Positions 44,025-53,273 of a DNA stretch of 64,000 bases are shown here, piece after piece. Source of the stretch: Rubripirellula tenax. Its GTDB lineage: Bacteria; Planctomycetota; Planctomycetia; Pirellulales; Pirellulaceae. The stretch spans positions 1,525-65,524 of the forward strand of contig NZ_SJPW01000006.1 of the NCBI RefSeq assembly GCF_007860125.1. The letters run 5' to 3'. Position numbers and translations under genes: made by a program. The notes under the pieces were generated by a model. That model had not been told where the DNA came from and ran no database searches. It saw only the letters and a list, made by a program, of their open reading frames with translations. The stretch's first letter is position 1, and each line of letters starts with the position of its first letter.

Positions 44025-45521
44025 CTATTTGAACGTAACAGTAGCGGCTTCGATTTCGATGTTTCCAGGCAACGTCGCCTCGAACGGCTTGTCGCCGAAC
44101 TCGAACGGATACTTCATCACTTGATAGGTGCCGTGTTCACGAGCGGCTTCGACGTACAAGGTATAGCTGCCGGGTCGAACGGTGTTTCCGCTGTCGTCGT
44201 TTCCATCCCAAGCGAACTTGTATCGTCCTGGATTTCGCGTCGGTTTTGAAATCGTACCGATCAGTAACTTGTCGTCAACGAGTCTTCGCATCTGGTCACT
44301 CGCGTACCAGTGGCGGAGGTCGCGGTGCCAACGCGGGCCAGGATTATCTGCCATCAAAAACAGTCCAAGCGTCCGGATAGGAAATCCGTCTTTGTCTTCG
44401 ATCCAAACCGCGACGTAGGGGCGGCGATAGCGACGACTCTCGTCGGGTTTGCTGATTGAAATTTCAACCAACATCTCGTGCTTCGCTTTCGCATCGCTCG
44501 TATCATCCGCGTTTGAGATCACGTCGCCGGGCCAATTCAGGCTTTGGGACATAAAGCCCGTAGCCGTCACGAGCAGACATTCGACGTCGCGGAGCGAATT
44601 GACCATCGCAATGCTCTCTGCGATCGGCAGCACACTGCAAATCGTCGCTAATACATCCGCCGTTTCGGCATCCTTCGCGATCACCGTCGCACTGATCGTC
44701 GTTTGCATCGGTTGGCCAGTGCGCGGGTCGATGAGATGTGAGCGAGAGGTTCCGTCGATCACGAAGCCTCGCTCAGAGCTTCCGCTGGTCGCGACGGACT
44801 GGCCTCGGATGGCCAGTTTTCCGATCGGCGCCGAACCAATGGCGTCGGATTTCGGATCGGCGATCGAAATGATGTGTGTCGAATCACCAGCGACTCGAAC
44901 GTCACCACCAATGTTGACAACGATCCCTGTCACTCGATCGCACTCTGCGAGCACGCGTTTGCAAACGCCGTCGATGATGGTTCCCTTCGCAATGGCGTTA
45001 AGCGTCAAAGGTTCGGCGGTCAGTCGCGTGACTCGATTGGCGATCGGATCGATTCGCCAATGCTTTGTGGAGACCGCGCGAACTTTTGACGCGAGCGTTT
45101 CGGGCGTCGGCGACTTGCCGGTTTGTTGAGCGTCGTTCCAAATTCTCGATAGAGATTCCATGGCCGGGCTGAAAGCACCGCCGGACACAACACCCCACTG
45201 ATCGCAGGCTTGCAGCGTCCGCAACAACTCAGGCGAAACCAGCATGGCTTCGTCGATCTCGAGTGAACAAAATTTTGCAAACTCGCTTGTGGAACTGTAG
45301 CTGCTAAATACTTCGGCAAGTCGATCAAGTTCATTCAGGGCCACGGACTGGGCCGCCTTTGCGTTCTCGATCGTATCGGTGGTCAGCCGAAGTTCTAGCG
45401 AGCTGCCGAGGACGTTTTCATGATGGAATTCGAACTCTTCGGACACCGACGGCGTCGCGGAAAAGGGTGCGAAATATGCAATGAACACCAAAAACAGTGT
45501 CGACGGGAACGAGGATTTCAT
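44025..45521 (-). CDS. Secreted ApbE-DUF2271 fusion protein
   Basis: The 498-residue protein has a signal peptide (STLFLVFIAYFAPFSA). Residues about 30-320 form an ApbE domain: GSSLELRLTT, FSSYSSTSEFAKF, GGAFSPAMESLSRIW, LNAIAKGTIIDGVCKRVL, GIVVNIGGDVRV and SHLIDPRTGQPMQ. Residues about 350-495 form DUF2271, with VEISISKPDESRRYRRPYVA, WIEDKDGFPIRTLGLFL and PGSYTLYVEAAREHGTYQ. ApbE attaches FMN; DUF2271 proteins occur with such enzymes and PepSY partners, and one follows. The stand-alone ApbE at 5071 is a second copy. ATG 45521 follows the signal-peptide logic. Confidence 0.88.
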   Translation of the reverse strand: MKSSFPSTLFLVFIAYFAPFSATPSVSEEFEFHHENVLGSSLELRLTTDTIENAKAAQSVALNELDRLAEVFSSYSSTSEFAKFCSLEIDEAMLVSPELLRTLQACDQWGVVSGGAFSPAMESLSRIWNDAQQTGKSPTPETLASKVRAVSTKHWRIDPIANRVTRLTAEPLTLNAIAKGTIIDGVCKRVLAECDRVTGIVVNIGGDVRVAGDSTHIISIADPKSDAIGSAPIGKLAIRGQSVATSGSSERGFVIDGTSRSHLIDPRTGQPMQTTISATVIAKDAETADVLATICSVLPIAESIAMVNSLRDVECLLVTATGFMSQSLNWPGDVISNADDTSDAKAKHEMLVEISISKPDESRRYRRPYVAVWIEDKDGFPIRTLGLFLMADNPGPRWHRDLRHWYASDQMRRLVDDKLLIGTISKPTRNPGRYKFAWDGNDDSGNTVRPGSYTLYVEAAREHGTYQVMKYPFEFGDKPFEATLPGNIEIEAATVTFK

Positions 45522-45781
45522 CGAGAGCCTGTGAGAAGAGCGAAGACAAAGCGATAAGCAAATCAAACCCCAACGATGCCAGAATGTTTCTGGGAGTACA
45601 CGGAAATCAACAAAGTCTCTGCTTTTATGGGCTTTTGCCTACGTCGTCATCCCGTCTCGACTCGGTGAAACAAGCGTCAAGAATCTTCGTGACGTTTTGC
45701 CTGGAAATCGCCCTATTGAAGGAGTGGCGGGCCGACGTGGTCGCCACTTCTCTTCCCTTGTCACGTACACCGAGTTTCAAA

Positions 45782-46240
45782 ATGTCTTGGAAACGAAACG
45801 TATTCTATTCTGCTCTCGGCGCCTCATCCGTCCTGGTGTTGTCGGCGGGCGACGTCAGTGCTCAATGTAGCGGCGGGGGCGGTGGGCCTCGGGGGATGTC
45901 GACGGGCAGCCCGACGTCGCTCGTATCCAACTTTCCTTACGCGTCCAATTCGCTGACGTCGAACTACCCTTCGTCGAGCTCGCTGATGGCCAATCCGTAT
46001 CAACAAAGGGTGGCTCAAGTGCAAAGCCAAGCGAGCACGATGGCGTACCAAAACGAACAGCGCCAACGACTCTCGACGCTCGCTCGCGACGCACAAGCGA
46101 TGCCTTTTCGCATGGCACGCGCCGAAGCAATGCGAGCCGCGCGTGCGGAACGCATTGCCGCGCGACTTAATCAGCGCGACTCGGGTCTTCCGCCATCGTC
46201 ACGCGAATCGTACTCGCTGGCGTCCGTCGTCGCGAATTAG
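45782..46240 (+). CDS. Small secreted Ser/Ala-rich protein
   Basis: The 152-residue protein has a signal peptide (FYSALGASSVLVLSAGDVSA, cleaved before QCSGGGG). A Ser/Asn/Tyr-rich segment follows (FPYASNSLTSNYPSSSS), then an Ala/Arg-rich helical part (RMARAEAMRAARAERIAARL). No family is recognised. It is divergently placed from the ApbE-DUF2271 gene. ATG 45782 is chosen since it directly begins the signal peptide. Confidence 0.6.
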   Translation: MSWKRNVFYSALGASSVLVLSAGDVSAQCSGGGGGPRGMSTGSPTSLVSNFPYASNSLTSNYPSSSSLMANPYQQRVAQVQSQASTMAYQNEQRQRLSTLARDAQAMPFRMARAEAMRAARAERIAARLNQRDSGLPPSSRESYSLASVVAN

Positions 46241-46368
46241 AGTTCGTATTGCATGGTCCATCGCGTGACTCGCGGTGATCTTTGCACGCCGTCATTGACG
46301 TGCCGCGACCACGCCCGCGCGAATGGACCGCCGGCCATTCCATCGAGTCACCGAAAACATGAATTGCA

Positions 46369-48051
46369 ATGCACTCTTCTCAAATCGCCTTCGTCATTCC
46401 GCCGCCGGCGCGATCCATCGTCGTGCATCATCCACGGCAACCGACTCCGCCGCCCATCGCGTCACCGCCAAAGGCGGATCGACGTCAATTCAGATGGCGA
46501 ACGGAGCCAATCACCAACGCGACTCAAGCGAACGTCGGCCAAACCCATTGCTTGCCCGCATTCCCATCGCGACGGGCTGCGGAGGGTCGACGCCTGGCCT
46601 GGTGGAAACCGCGGATGGCGAAGGTTAAGCAACGCGTCAAGGACTCGCCGTCCTGGTTGATCAGCCTGGTTGTACACTTGGTTCTATTGCTCGTCCTTGC
46701 CTTGATTTCGACGTCGTCGGGAAAAGTCGGACGCCTTTTGCTGACCATTCGCCAGGGCGACGATCGCGCGACCACCGAACTGGTCGAGTTCTCGATCGAT
46801 CCGATCGACGTCAACGATTTCCCCATCGAAGATGCGTGGGAACCGGCGATCGATGTCGACATCAGTCCGGTCAGTGTTTTGGCGAACGTCGAACTCTCGT
46901 CGCTTTCGCTGGCGCCTGAACTGGCCGTGGCGTCCGCCGCAACCGCGACCAGCGAAGAAGAGTCCTCGTCCAAAGTCGCAATGATGTTCCGTGGGCGGAC
47001 GGGAGCAATGAAACAGAAACTGTTGCGTGAAGCGGGCGGAACTCAGGCGACCGAAGACGCCGTTTCGTTGGGCTTAGAGTGGCTGAAGCGGCAACAACAC
47101 AAAGGCGGAAGTTGGAGCCTGACGGGGCCCTACGCCGACGGAGCGCGCAGCGAGAATCGGGTCAGTGCAACCGCAATGGCGATGCTCGCGTTCATGGGAT
47201 CCGGCAGCACGCACCGCAGCGGGCCGTATCAAAAAGAACTTTGGCAAGCCGTGCGATGGTTGGTCAAGCAACAGGATCGCCAAGGGTTCATGGTCGCTCA
47301 AGCCAACGAGCACGAAAAGATGTACGCACAAGCTCAGGCCATGATCGCGCTGTGCGAACTCTACGCAATGACCGGCGACTCGTGGATTCGACCGTACGCT
47401 CAAGCATCATGCGACTTTGCCTGCCGCGCCCAATCACCCCAAGGTGGTTGGCGGTACCGGCCACGATACGACAGCGATACGTCCGTGACGGGTTGGTTCG
47501 TGATGGGACTTAAGAGCGCCGAAGCGGCTGGTCTTGACATTGATCCCTACGTTTGGCCCAGGGTTGAAAAGTATCTCGACTCGGTCAGTGCTCGCTCCAC
47601 CGACAACTACTACGCCGTCGGCTACTCCTACAAAGTCGGCGACATCACATCGCCGTCGATGACCGCCGAAGGCTTGCTGTGTCGCCAATACATGGGTTGG
47701 CAGCGAAACATGCCGGGCATGGCCGAAGGCTTGGGCGCGCTGGCACAGAATCATCCGATCGACACTGGCGATCCCGACGTTTACTACTGGTATTACGCAA
47801 CGCAATCGCTGCATCATTTCGGTGGCCCGCTTTGGACACAGTGGAACGAAAAGTTGAAAGTCGCATTGCCCGCCGAACAAGAACTGCGAGGCCGTGAAAA
47901 GGGCAGCTGGGATCCGATGAACGACGCCTGGGGCCGACACGCCGGACGCCTCTACACGACTTGCTTTTCGCTGTATTGCTTGGAGGTGTACTACCGCCAC
48001 ATGCCGCTGTACGACCCCGACGAAGTCACCCAAGCCGACGAAGAAATCTAG
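46369..48051 (+). CDS. Squalene-cyclase/prenyltransferase-repeat protein
   Basis: The 560-residue product has a Pro-rich N-terminus (PPPARSIVVHHPRQPTPPP) and one membrane helix (WLISLVVHLVLLLVLALIS). From about residue 230 there are alpha/alpha-barrel repeats like those of terpene cyclases and prenyltransferases: GLEWLKRQQHKGGSWSLTGP, AVRWLVKQQDRQGFM, ACRAQSPQGGWRYRPRY and KYLDSVSA. No DCTAE or DxDD catalytic motif is visible, so cyclase activity is unlikely. In planctomycetes these membrane-anchored toroids are common and unexplained. Translation could also begin at ATG 46615 (MAKVKQRVKDS), giving a shorter protein. Confidence 0.8.
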   Translation: MHSSQIAFVIPPPARSIVVHHPRQPTPPPIASPPKADRRQFRWRTEPITNATQANVGQTHCLPAFPSRRAAEGRRLAWWKPRMAKVKQRVKDSPSWLISLVVHLVLLLVLALISTSSGKVGRLLLTIRQGDDRATTELVEFSIDPIDVNDFPIEDAWEPAIDVDISPVSVLANVELSSLSLAPELAVASAATATSEEESSSKVAMMFRGRTGAMKQKLLREAGGTQATEDAVSLGLEWLKRQQHKGGSWSLTGPYADGARSENRVSATAMAMLAFMGSGSTHRSGPYQKELWQAVRWLVKQQDRQGFMVAQANEHEKMYAQAQAMIALCELYAMTGDSWIRPYAQASCDFACRAQSPQGGWRYRPRYDSDTSVTGWFVMGLKSAEAAGLDIDPYVWPRVEKYLDSVSARSTDNYYAVGYSYKVGDITSPSMTAEGLLCRQYMGWQRNMPGMAEGLGALAQNHPIDTGDPDVYYWYYATQSLHHFGGPLWTQWNEKLKVALPAEQELRGREKGSWDPMNDAWGRHAGRLYTTCFSLYCLEVYYRHMPLYDPDEVTQADEEI

Positions 48052-48237
48052 ACAAAACACTTGCCTCATACCGGACCGCAAGCGGCCGCAACTTGCGGGG
48101 GAAGTCTAGTGCGATGAATGGATTCCGAAAAGTTTCTGTGACAACCGTTTTGCAAAAACGTCCCAATCGATAAGCCTCCCCAACCACAACACTCTTCTTC
48201 TCGTCCAACGCGCCGGAAAGAGCAAAGGAATCCGTCC

Positions 48238-49860
48238 ATGTTCCGAAAACCGAAACCAAGCCAACGAAAACGCCGACTTGCCGCCGAACCACTCGAGGGT
48301 CGTCGACTGCTGGCCGCCAGTCTCGGTTGGGACGGACCTGGCCAAGGCAGTGCCGCGTTGACGTACTACGTCGCCAATTCACCGAACTCGCTTTCCCAAA
48401 CCGAAACGAATGCCGCAATTGCCACGGCACTTGATGCGTGGTCCAGCGCGGCGGATATCACGTTCACGCCCACCAACCAACCGGGGCTTCGTGATTCGAT
48501 CGACATCTCGTTCGTCAACATCGACGGCCCCGCGGGAACGCTCGCTCAAGCGTACTTCCCGGACGACGTGAACCCTGCTCGCATCGCTGGCGATATTCAG
48601 TTCGATATATCCGAAGCGTGGGAAGTCGGTAATTCACTCGGCCGCCAAGCATTCGACCTCGTCTACGTTGCCGTTCACGAAATCGGACACTCTCTTGGAC
48701 TGGACCACACCAGCGAACTCGATAGCGTGCTGGCTCCGTTTGTTTCCGCCAACGAAGCCTTTACCAGCTTGGACGCTGCGGACGCCGCTGCGATTCAGGG
48801 CCTTTATGCGGCCGCCGATGGCGTGACCACGACGGACACCCCCGTGGTCGAGACGACCGTTGACGAAACCCCCAACACGGACCCGACTGATACCGGTGAC
48901 ACGGACAACCAGCCGTTTCCTCGCAATCGTTGGCGACGAGGTGGACGCTGGCACCGCTTTGGCGGACGACTCGAAGCAGAGAACGTTTTTCTGAACTATA
49001 TCAATCCGACCGACGTCAACGGCGACAGCCAGACATCCGCACTCGATGCGTTGATGATCATCAATCAGCTCAGTCGATCGTCGTCGGGCGGCAATGCCGA
49101 TGATGCAGAAATCGTTGGTCTATGCGACACCAACGGTGACGGCAGTGTCACCGCGCTCGACGCGTTGACCGTGATCAATGCAATGAACACGAACTCGGTA
49201 GCGTCGGTCACCACGACGAATATTACAGAAACGGATACGACCGAAACGGTTGACAACACCGAAGAGTTTGACGACACCGAAACGACGGATCAAACGATCG
49301 ACGACGGCGGTGCGATTGACGATACCGATGTCGAAGGCGTGGACGACCAGGATGGGGACGACGAGAACTGCCACCAAGACGGACATCATCGCTCGGACGC
49401 GATCCACGTCGGACTGTTCGGTAAGAATGCAGAATCTCTGATTTCACGTTTCGACACCGACGGCGATGGCGCGCTGTCACAGTCGGAAGTTCCAACGCAG
49501 TTGTTGGACAAGCTGACGGAACTGGAAGTGGATTCCGACGCCGATGGGTTGATCACGCTTGACGAATGGAACGTCGCGATGGAATTAGCACGTCAAGAAG
49601 CGTTCGCGGCAAAGGACTCCGATGGCGACGGACTGTTGGCCGAAGCCGAAGTGACTTCACGTTTCTGGGCCAATTTTTCGGCGGCTGATATCGACGGTGA
49701 CGGTGGAATCTCGTTCGGCGAACTCGATGTGTTCGTTGAAGAACGAGAAACCGAACTGACCGGAACACGCGAACACAGGCATGTCCGACGTAGCAGCAAC
49801 GAAGAAATCTTCTCGCAACTGGGGTCCGACCGACCGCAACGATCACGCGGTCGTCGATAG
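48238..49860 (+). CDS. Secreted matrixin metalloprotease-like protein with dockerin and EF-hands
   Basis: The 540-residue protein begins with a basic stretch and PLEGRRLLAAS, the planctomycete N-terminal motif. A zinc metalloprotease domain follows: LTYYVANSP, then LDAWSSAADITF, then the zinc site VAVHEIGHSLGLDHT (HExxHxxGxxH) near residue 148. The Met-turn position reads SVLAPFVS, with Leu in place of Met. A Thr/Asp-rich linker leads to a dockerin pair (DVNGDSQTSALDALMIINQL and DTNGDGSVTALDALTVINAM). The C-terminus has EF-hand motifs (FDTDGDGALSQSE, DSDADGLITLDE, DIDGDGGISFGE). Protease activity is probable; the Leu substitution is noteworthy. Confidence 0.87.
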   Translation: MFRKPKPSQRKRRLAAEPLEGRRLLAASLGWDGPGQGSAALTYYVANSPNSLSQTETNAAIATALDAWSSAADITFTPTNQPGLRDSIDISFVNIDGPAGTLAQAYFPDDVNPARIAGDIQFDISEAWEVGNSLGRQAFDLVYVAVHEIGHSLGLDHTSELDSVLAPFVSANEAFTSLDAADAAAIQGLYAAADGVTTTDTPVVETTVDETPNTDPTDTGDTDNQPFPRNRWRRGGRWHRFGGRLEAENVFLNYINPTDVNGDSQTSALDALMIINQLSRSSSGGNADDAEIVGLCDTNGDGSVTALDALTVINAMNTNSVASVTTTNITETDTTETVDNTEEFDDTETTDQTIDDGGAIDDTDVEGVDDQDGDDENCHQDGHHRSDAIHVGLFGKNAESLISRFDTDGDGALSQSEVPTQLLDKLTELEVDSDADGLITLDEWNVAMELARQEAFAAKDSDGDGLLAEAEVTSRFWANFSAADIDGDGGISFGELDVFVEERETELTGTREHRHVRRSSNEEIFSQLGSDRPQRSRGRR

Positions 49861-50413
49861 CATCGATTGCGGGCGTCGCGATTGCCAAAGACGTCTCCGC
49901 CGAGCAAGGTCAGATAAATCGTGCCCGCGCCACATGCGATCGCATACGCCGGGCCTTGTGTCGGATCGGAGTGATAACTGCCCACGCCACGCTCGGGTGT
50001 CACCGTCGGACCCGTCATCAAGATTCCGGCTTCGCTGATCGGTCACCAGACTAACATTTGCTGGTGGCAACTGCGTCGCGGCCTCACCTCCCCAAACAAT
50101 GTCCTTTCCTTGCACACGCAACTACGACAAGCTGACACCGAACGAGCAAGGTGGAAAGCGCCCGAGAGCGCAGCACAGGAAGAATTCGTCTTATAGTGGA
50201 CAGGATGAATGGATAAGGACGTCGTGATCTAGTGGTCCGCCGCTGCCCATGTTCCGGGCTCAATCGCAGCAGGAGTAGCCAGACGTCTGGCCGCCGGATG
50301 AAACCCCGAACTCCGGCGAGTCCGCCTACCTGTATCAACATTGGCGCCGATAAAAGTCGTATGATGGCAGTTATCGGTTACCCTTGGATGATGCTCGTCT
50401 AGGAAAATGTGCG
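49861..50413. other. Intergenic region, 553 bases
   Basis: It holds a decayed gene remnant near 49880-50021 on the minus strand, a CCAGACGTCTGG palindrome at 50279-50290, and otherwise nothing recognised before the radical SAM gene. Confidence 0.4.
49880..50021 (-). pseudogene. Possible fragment of an uncharacterised protein
   Basis: A minus-strand frame opens with TVTPERGVGSYHS followed by DPTQGPAYAIACGAGTIY. This looks like a conserved protein core rather than chance, but it is flanked by unrelated sequence and lacks a beginning and an end of its own. I recall a similar TQGPA/ACxAGT pattern in a family of uncharacterised proteins; this could not be checked. It is read as a remnant, with low certainty. 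Confidence 0.3.
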
Positions 50414-52087
50414 ATGGCCAAGATTGCGATTATCAATCCGACGTTTGAAGTTTCTTATTGGGGACTCGAGCACGCCCAGCAAATCATGGGCAAACGAGCC
50501 AACATGCCGGTCGCGAGTCTTCCCTTGCTCGCGGCACTCACGCCAGCAGAACACGAAGTCACTCTGGTCGACGAGAATGTCGAGGAACTGAACTTCGACC
50601 AATTGGCACAGTTCGATATCGTTGGGATCACGGGGATGAGCGTCCAGCGGTTTCGTATGGACGAGATCGTCAACGAACTTGAATCTCGCGGTGCCTTCAT
50701 CGTGGTTGGCGGCCCCTGGGTAACGGTCGAGGAAGAATGGTTCGATTCGCGAGTCGACGCAATCTTCATCGGCGAAGCCGAAACAACGTGGCCTCAATTC
50801 CTTATTGATTGGCAATCCGGTAATCACCAACGTCGTTATGAACAGGCCGAAAAGACCGACATGTCGACGGTCCCCACGCCACGACACGACCTGCTCAAAA
50901 ATAAGCACTACATGTTCGGCAACCTCCAGTTCTCGCGAGGTTGCCCGTTCCAATGCGAATTCTGTGACATCATCGTCACATTTGGTCGCAAGCCTCGCAT
51001 CAAGCAAGCGTCCCAGATTATCAAGGAACTGGAATGCCTTCGCAAATTGAAAATTCACATCGCATTCATTGTCGATGACAATCTCGTTGGCAACAAAAAG
51101 GCGATCAAACCGGTACTCGAAGAAGTCGCAAAGTGGCAAGAACGGCATGGCTACCCGATTGTCTTCAGCACCGAAGCGTCGCTGGACATGTGCGAAGACG
51201 ACGAACTGATGGAACTGATGGCGCGCGCCAACATCCAGTCCGTCTTCATCGGAATTGAAAGCCCGGACGAGGAGTCGTTGAAGGAAACGAAGAAGTTTCA
51301 AAACGTTCGAGCTCGCGGCGGCACGATTCTGGAAAAGATTCACCAGATCCAAGATTTTGGCATCGAAGTCTGGTGCGGCCTGATTGTTGGCTTCGACAAT
51401 GACACACCCGCGATTTTCGCGACACAACAGAAATTCCTTAAAGAGTCTCGCATCGCGCACGCGATGATCGGCTTGCTCCACGCGATCCCGAAGACTCCGC
51501 TCTACGATCGGTTGAAGGCGGAAAATCGATTGGATTTAGCGATTGAGCACGAGTTTGGAACGAACGTGATCCCCAAACAGATGACCCGTGAACAACTTCG
51601 CGACGGCTATCTGGAAACCATGCGTGATGCCTATGAACCGGAAACATACTTTGATCGCCTTGACCAGCTTTTCGTTCATGACGGCTTTAAGTTCCGAACG
51701 TTTGAGACACCGCACTTTCGCAAGCATCGTTGGTTGCGAATTCGCCAGCACTCGTTCTTCCTGGTCGGCTTTCTCTACGTTTTCTGGAAGCTAATGCGAG
51801 GGATCCCGGACGCCGATTTGCGCCGCACCTATCGCGCGCGTATTTTCAATGCGATGTGGAAACGCTGGACGTATCCACCGGTGTGCTTTTTTTACGCGAT
51901 CAAGTGCGCGATGCATTACCATCATCACAAAATGACAACGGACATGATCCAGTCACCTGACAAGTTTGTTTCTTCCTACGGCAAAGCGATGCGCACCGAC
52001 AAGAAACAGACCTGCAACACACCTCACGTCGTCACCCTTCCGCCCCCACAAGACTCCCAAGCGAAACCCGTCGAGATGCTACAGTGA
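50414..52087 (+). CDS. B12-binding-domain radical SAM protein (HpnP/DUF4070-like)
   Basis: The 557-residue protein has an N-terminal cobalamin-binding-type domain (AIINPTFEVSYWG, LTPAEHEVTLVDENVEEL, VGITGMSVQRF, VVGGPWVTVEEEWF). The radical SAM core follows, with the 4Fe-4S motif CPFQCEFCD near residue 185, then DDNLVGNKKA, IGIESPDEESL and GLIVGFDNDT. The C-terminal region resembles DUF4070 and carries two hydrophobic stretches (FFLVGFLYVFW and VCFFYAIKCAMHYHHHK). Relatives include hopanoid C-2 methylases and other B12 methylases, but this protein's substrate is not fixed by sequence. No hopanoid gene is adjacent. Confidence 0.87.
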   Translation: MAKIAIINPTFEVSYWGLEHAQQIMGKRANMPVASLPLLAALTPAEHEVTLVDENVEELNFDQLAQFDIVGITGMSVQRFRMDEIVNELESRGAFIVVGGPWVTVEEEWFDSRVDAIFIGEAETTWPQFLIDWQSGNHQRRYEQAEKTDMSTVPTPRHDLLKNKHYMFGNLQFSRGCPFQCEFCDIIVTFGRKPRIKQASQIIKELECLRKLKIHIAFIVDDNLVGNKKAIKPVLEEVAKWQERHGYPIVFSTEASLDMCEDDELMELMARANIQSVFIGIESPDEESLKETKKFQNVRARGGTILEKIHQIQDFGIEVWCGLIVGFDNDTPAIFATQQKFLKESRIAHAMIGLLHAIPKTPLYDRLKAENRLDLAIEHEFGTNVIPKQMTREQLRDGYLETMRDAYEPETYFDRLDQLFVHDGFKFRTFETPHFRKHRWLRIRQHSFFLVGFLYVFWKLMRGIPDADLRRTYRARIFNAMWKRWTYPPVCFFYAIKCAMHYHHHKMTTDMIQSPDKFVSSYGKAMRTDKKQTCNTPHVVTLPPPQDSQAKPVEMLQ

Positions 52088-52255
52088 TTGCGAGGGCATC
52101 GTCGGAAGCGAATCGGTCATAACTGTGCGAAATGACTTGCGTGCCGATTCGTCTGGTGAAAAGCCGGTGCGATTGAACTTCGGAATCCAGATCCAAGCCA
52201 AAGAGATAAAGGACGCTTTGTTCTTGATCGGCGGGCCGTCGTGTGCACGCGACGG

Positions 52256-52852
52256 CTATCCGCGGTCTTGCGTTGTGTCACATTGAAGTGCAGTGCTGAG
52301 GATATCCCAGTCAATCGGATCTTCTCGGAGGCACGTCGTCTGAAGACCGGCATACGATTCGACCATCCGGACCACGATCTTCCGGCCTTGCAGGAATTTG
52401 TGCAAATTTTGGTGTTCGGCAAGGAAATGCGGTAGATGCCGGATCACCTCGGAAGTAATCAACTGCATCCGCTCGATCGTATTTGTTGCGGTTGGCGAGG
52501 CTGCGTAAAGCCGGCTGCTTTCGTCAGGATCGACGAAGAAAGCGATCCCACAAAAAACGATAGCTTGCCCGTCAATAAATCTTGGTTTCAAAGCGTCCGC
52601 ATCCAGTTCGTCCGTGAACTCAGCGAACGTATTGCTACCGCCATTCAAGGTAAGATCAGTGCGTGTGAACCAGGATGCAGCACAGGTGAAGACAAGTACA
52701 ACGCCCAGAATGAAGGCCGAATCCCAAGATTCCGCCCAAACAGCAAAGAGCACCGAAATGGCAGTCGCACCGATAGGGATCAGCCACCCGCGTGATGGCG
52801 GAGCGACCTTTTGCTGCAACTGCGTTGGTGGAGGGGCGTACGGGTTGGGCAT
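52256..52852 (-). CDS. Hypothetical membrane protein
   Basis: The 198-residue protein has a Pro-rich start (MPNPYAPPPTQLQQ), two hydrophobic segments (WLIPIGATAISVLFAVW and SAFILGVVLVFTCAASWF) and a soluble C-terminal part (FIDGQAIVFCGIAFFVD, QLITSEVIRHLPHFLAEH). No family is recognised. ATG 52852 starts directly at the Pro-rich motif. Beyond the TAG stop the same frame stays open for 58 further codons to 52079, with protein-like composition. Confidence 0.6.
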   Translation of the reverse strand: MPNPYAPPPTQLQQKVAPPSRGWLIPIGATAISVLFAVWAESWDSAFILGVVLVFTCAASWFTRTDLTLNGGSNTFAEFTDELDADALKPRFIDGQAIVFCGIAFFVDPDESSRLYAASPTATNTIERMQLITSEVIRHLPHFLAEHQNLHKFLQGRKIVVRMVESYAGLQTTCLREDPIDWDILSTALQCDTTQDRG

Positions 52853-53273
52853 TGGATGCGTCTGGATCGGCGAAGATCGTTTACTGGACAGCGCCACTTC
52901 GGATAGGCCGATCGGCGTTAGCCGCGGTTTTCGCGGGCACAACCGTCTTATTGTACCGAACTGACGACGTCAGAACGCATAGGTGAACCGCGGCATCCGC
53001 CGTTCGTACAACCTCGCGAGCCAGGGAAGTAGCCAGAGGGCACCAACGATCTCGAGCGCCTCGCCGGCGTTGAATTCGCTCAAAATCCCCGCAACTCAGC
53101 GTTCGAGCATTTTCTCTACCCCCTGCGTCTGACTGTGAGTATCGCACCGGAGCGTTCGCTCGCCGAAACGGATACGGGCTTCGAGTAGCCGAGTGGCTGC
53201 GGAGACCACAGAACAAGCACCCCAAACGTGCGACCACAGCAACTCCGGTGCAACGCATGGTTCACCTCTGTCA
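52853..53273. other. Intergenic region, 421 bases
   Basis: The minus-strand frame here (52881-53258) has Arg/Cys/Ser-rich composition typical of non-coding DNA read in frame. The stretch may be a decayed repeat, but no second copy is in the window. No gene is called. Confidence 0.4.

Noticed and set aside
50279-50290. Perfect 12-base palindrome CCAGACGTCTGG
   Set aside because: A single short palindrome in a gap is expected by chance and no regulator site is recognised.
50399-51481. A 360-codon minus-strand open frame
   Set aside because: It is opposite the B12 radical SAM gene with intact CxxxCxxC and other motifs.
52881-53258. A 125-codon minus-strand frame
   Set aside because: Its Arg/Cys/Ser-rich composition and lack of any motif suggest non-coding DNA; possibly a repeat remnant, but no second copy is here.
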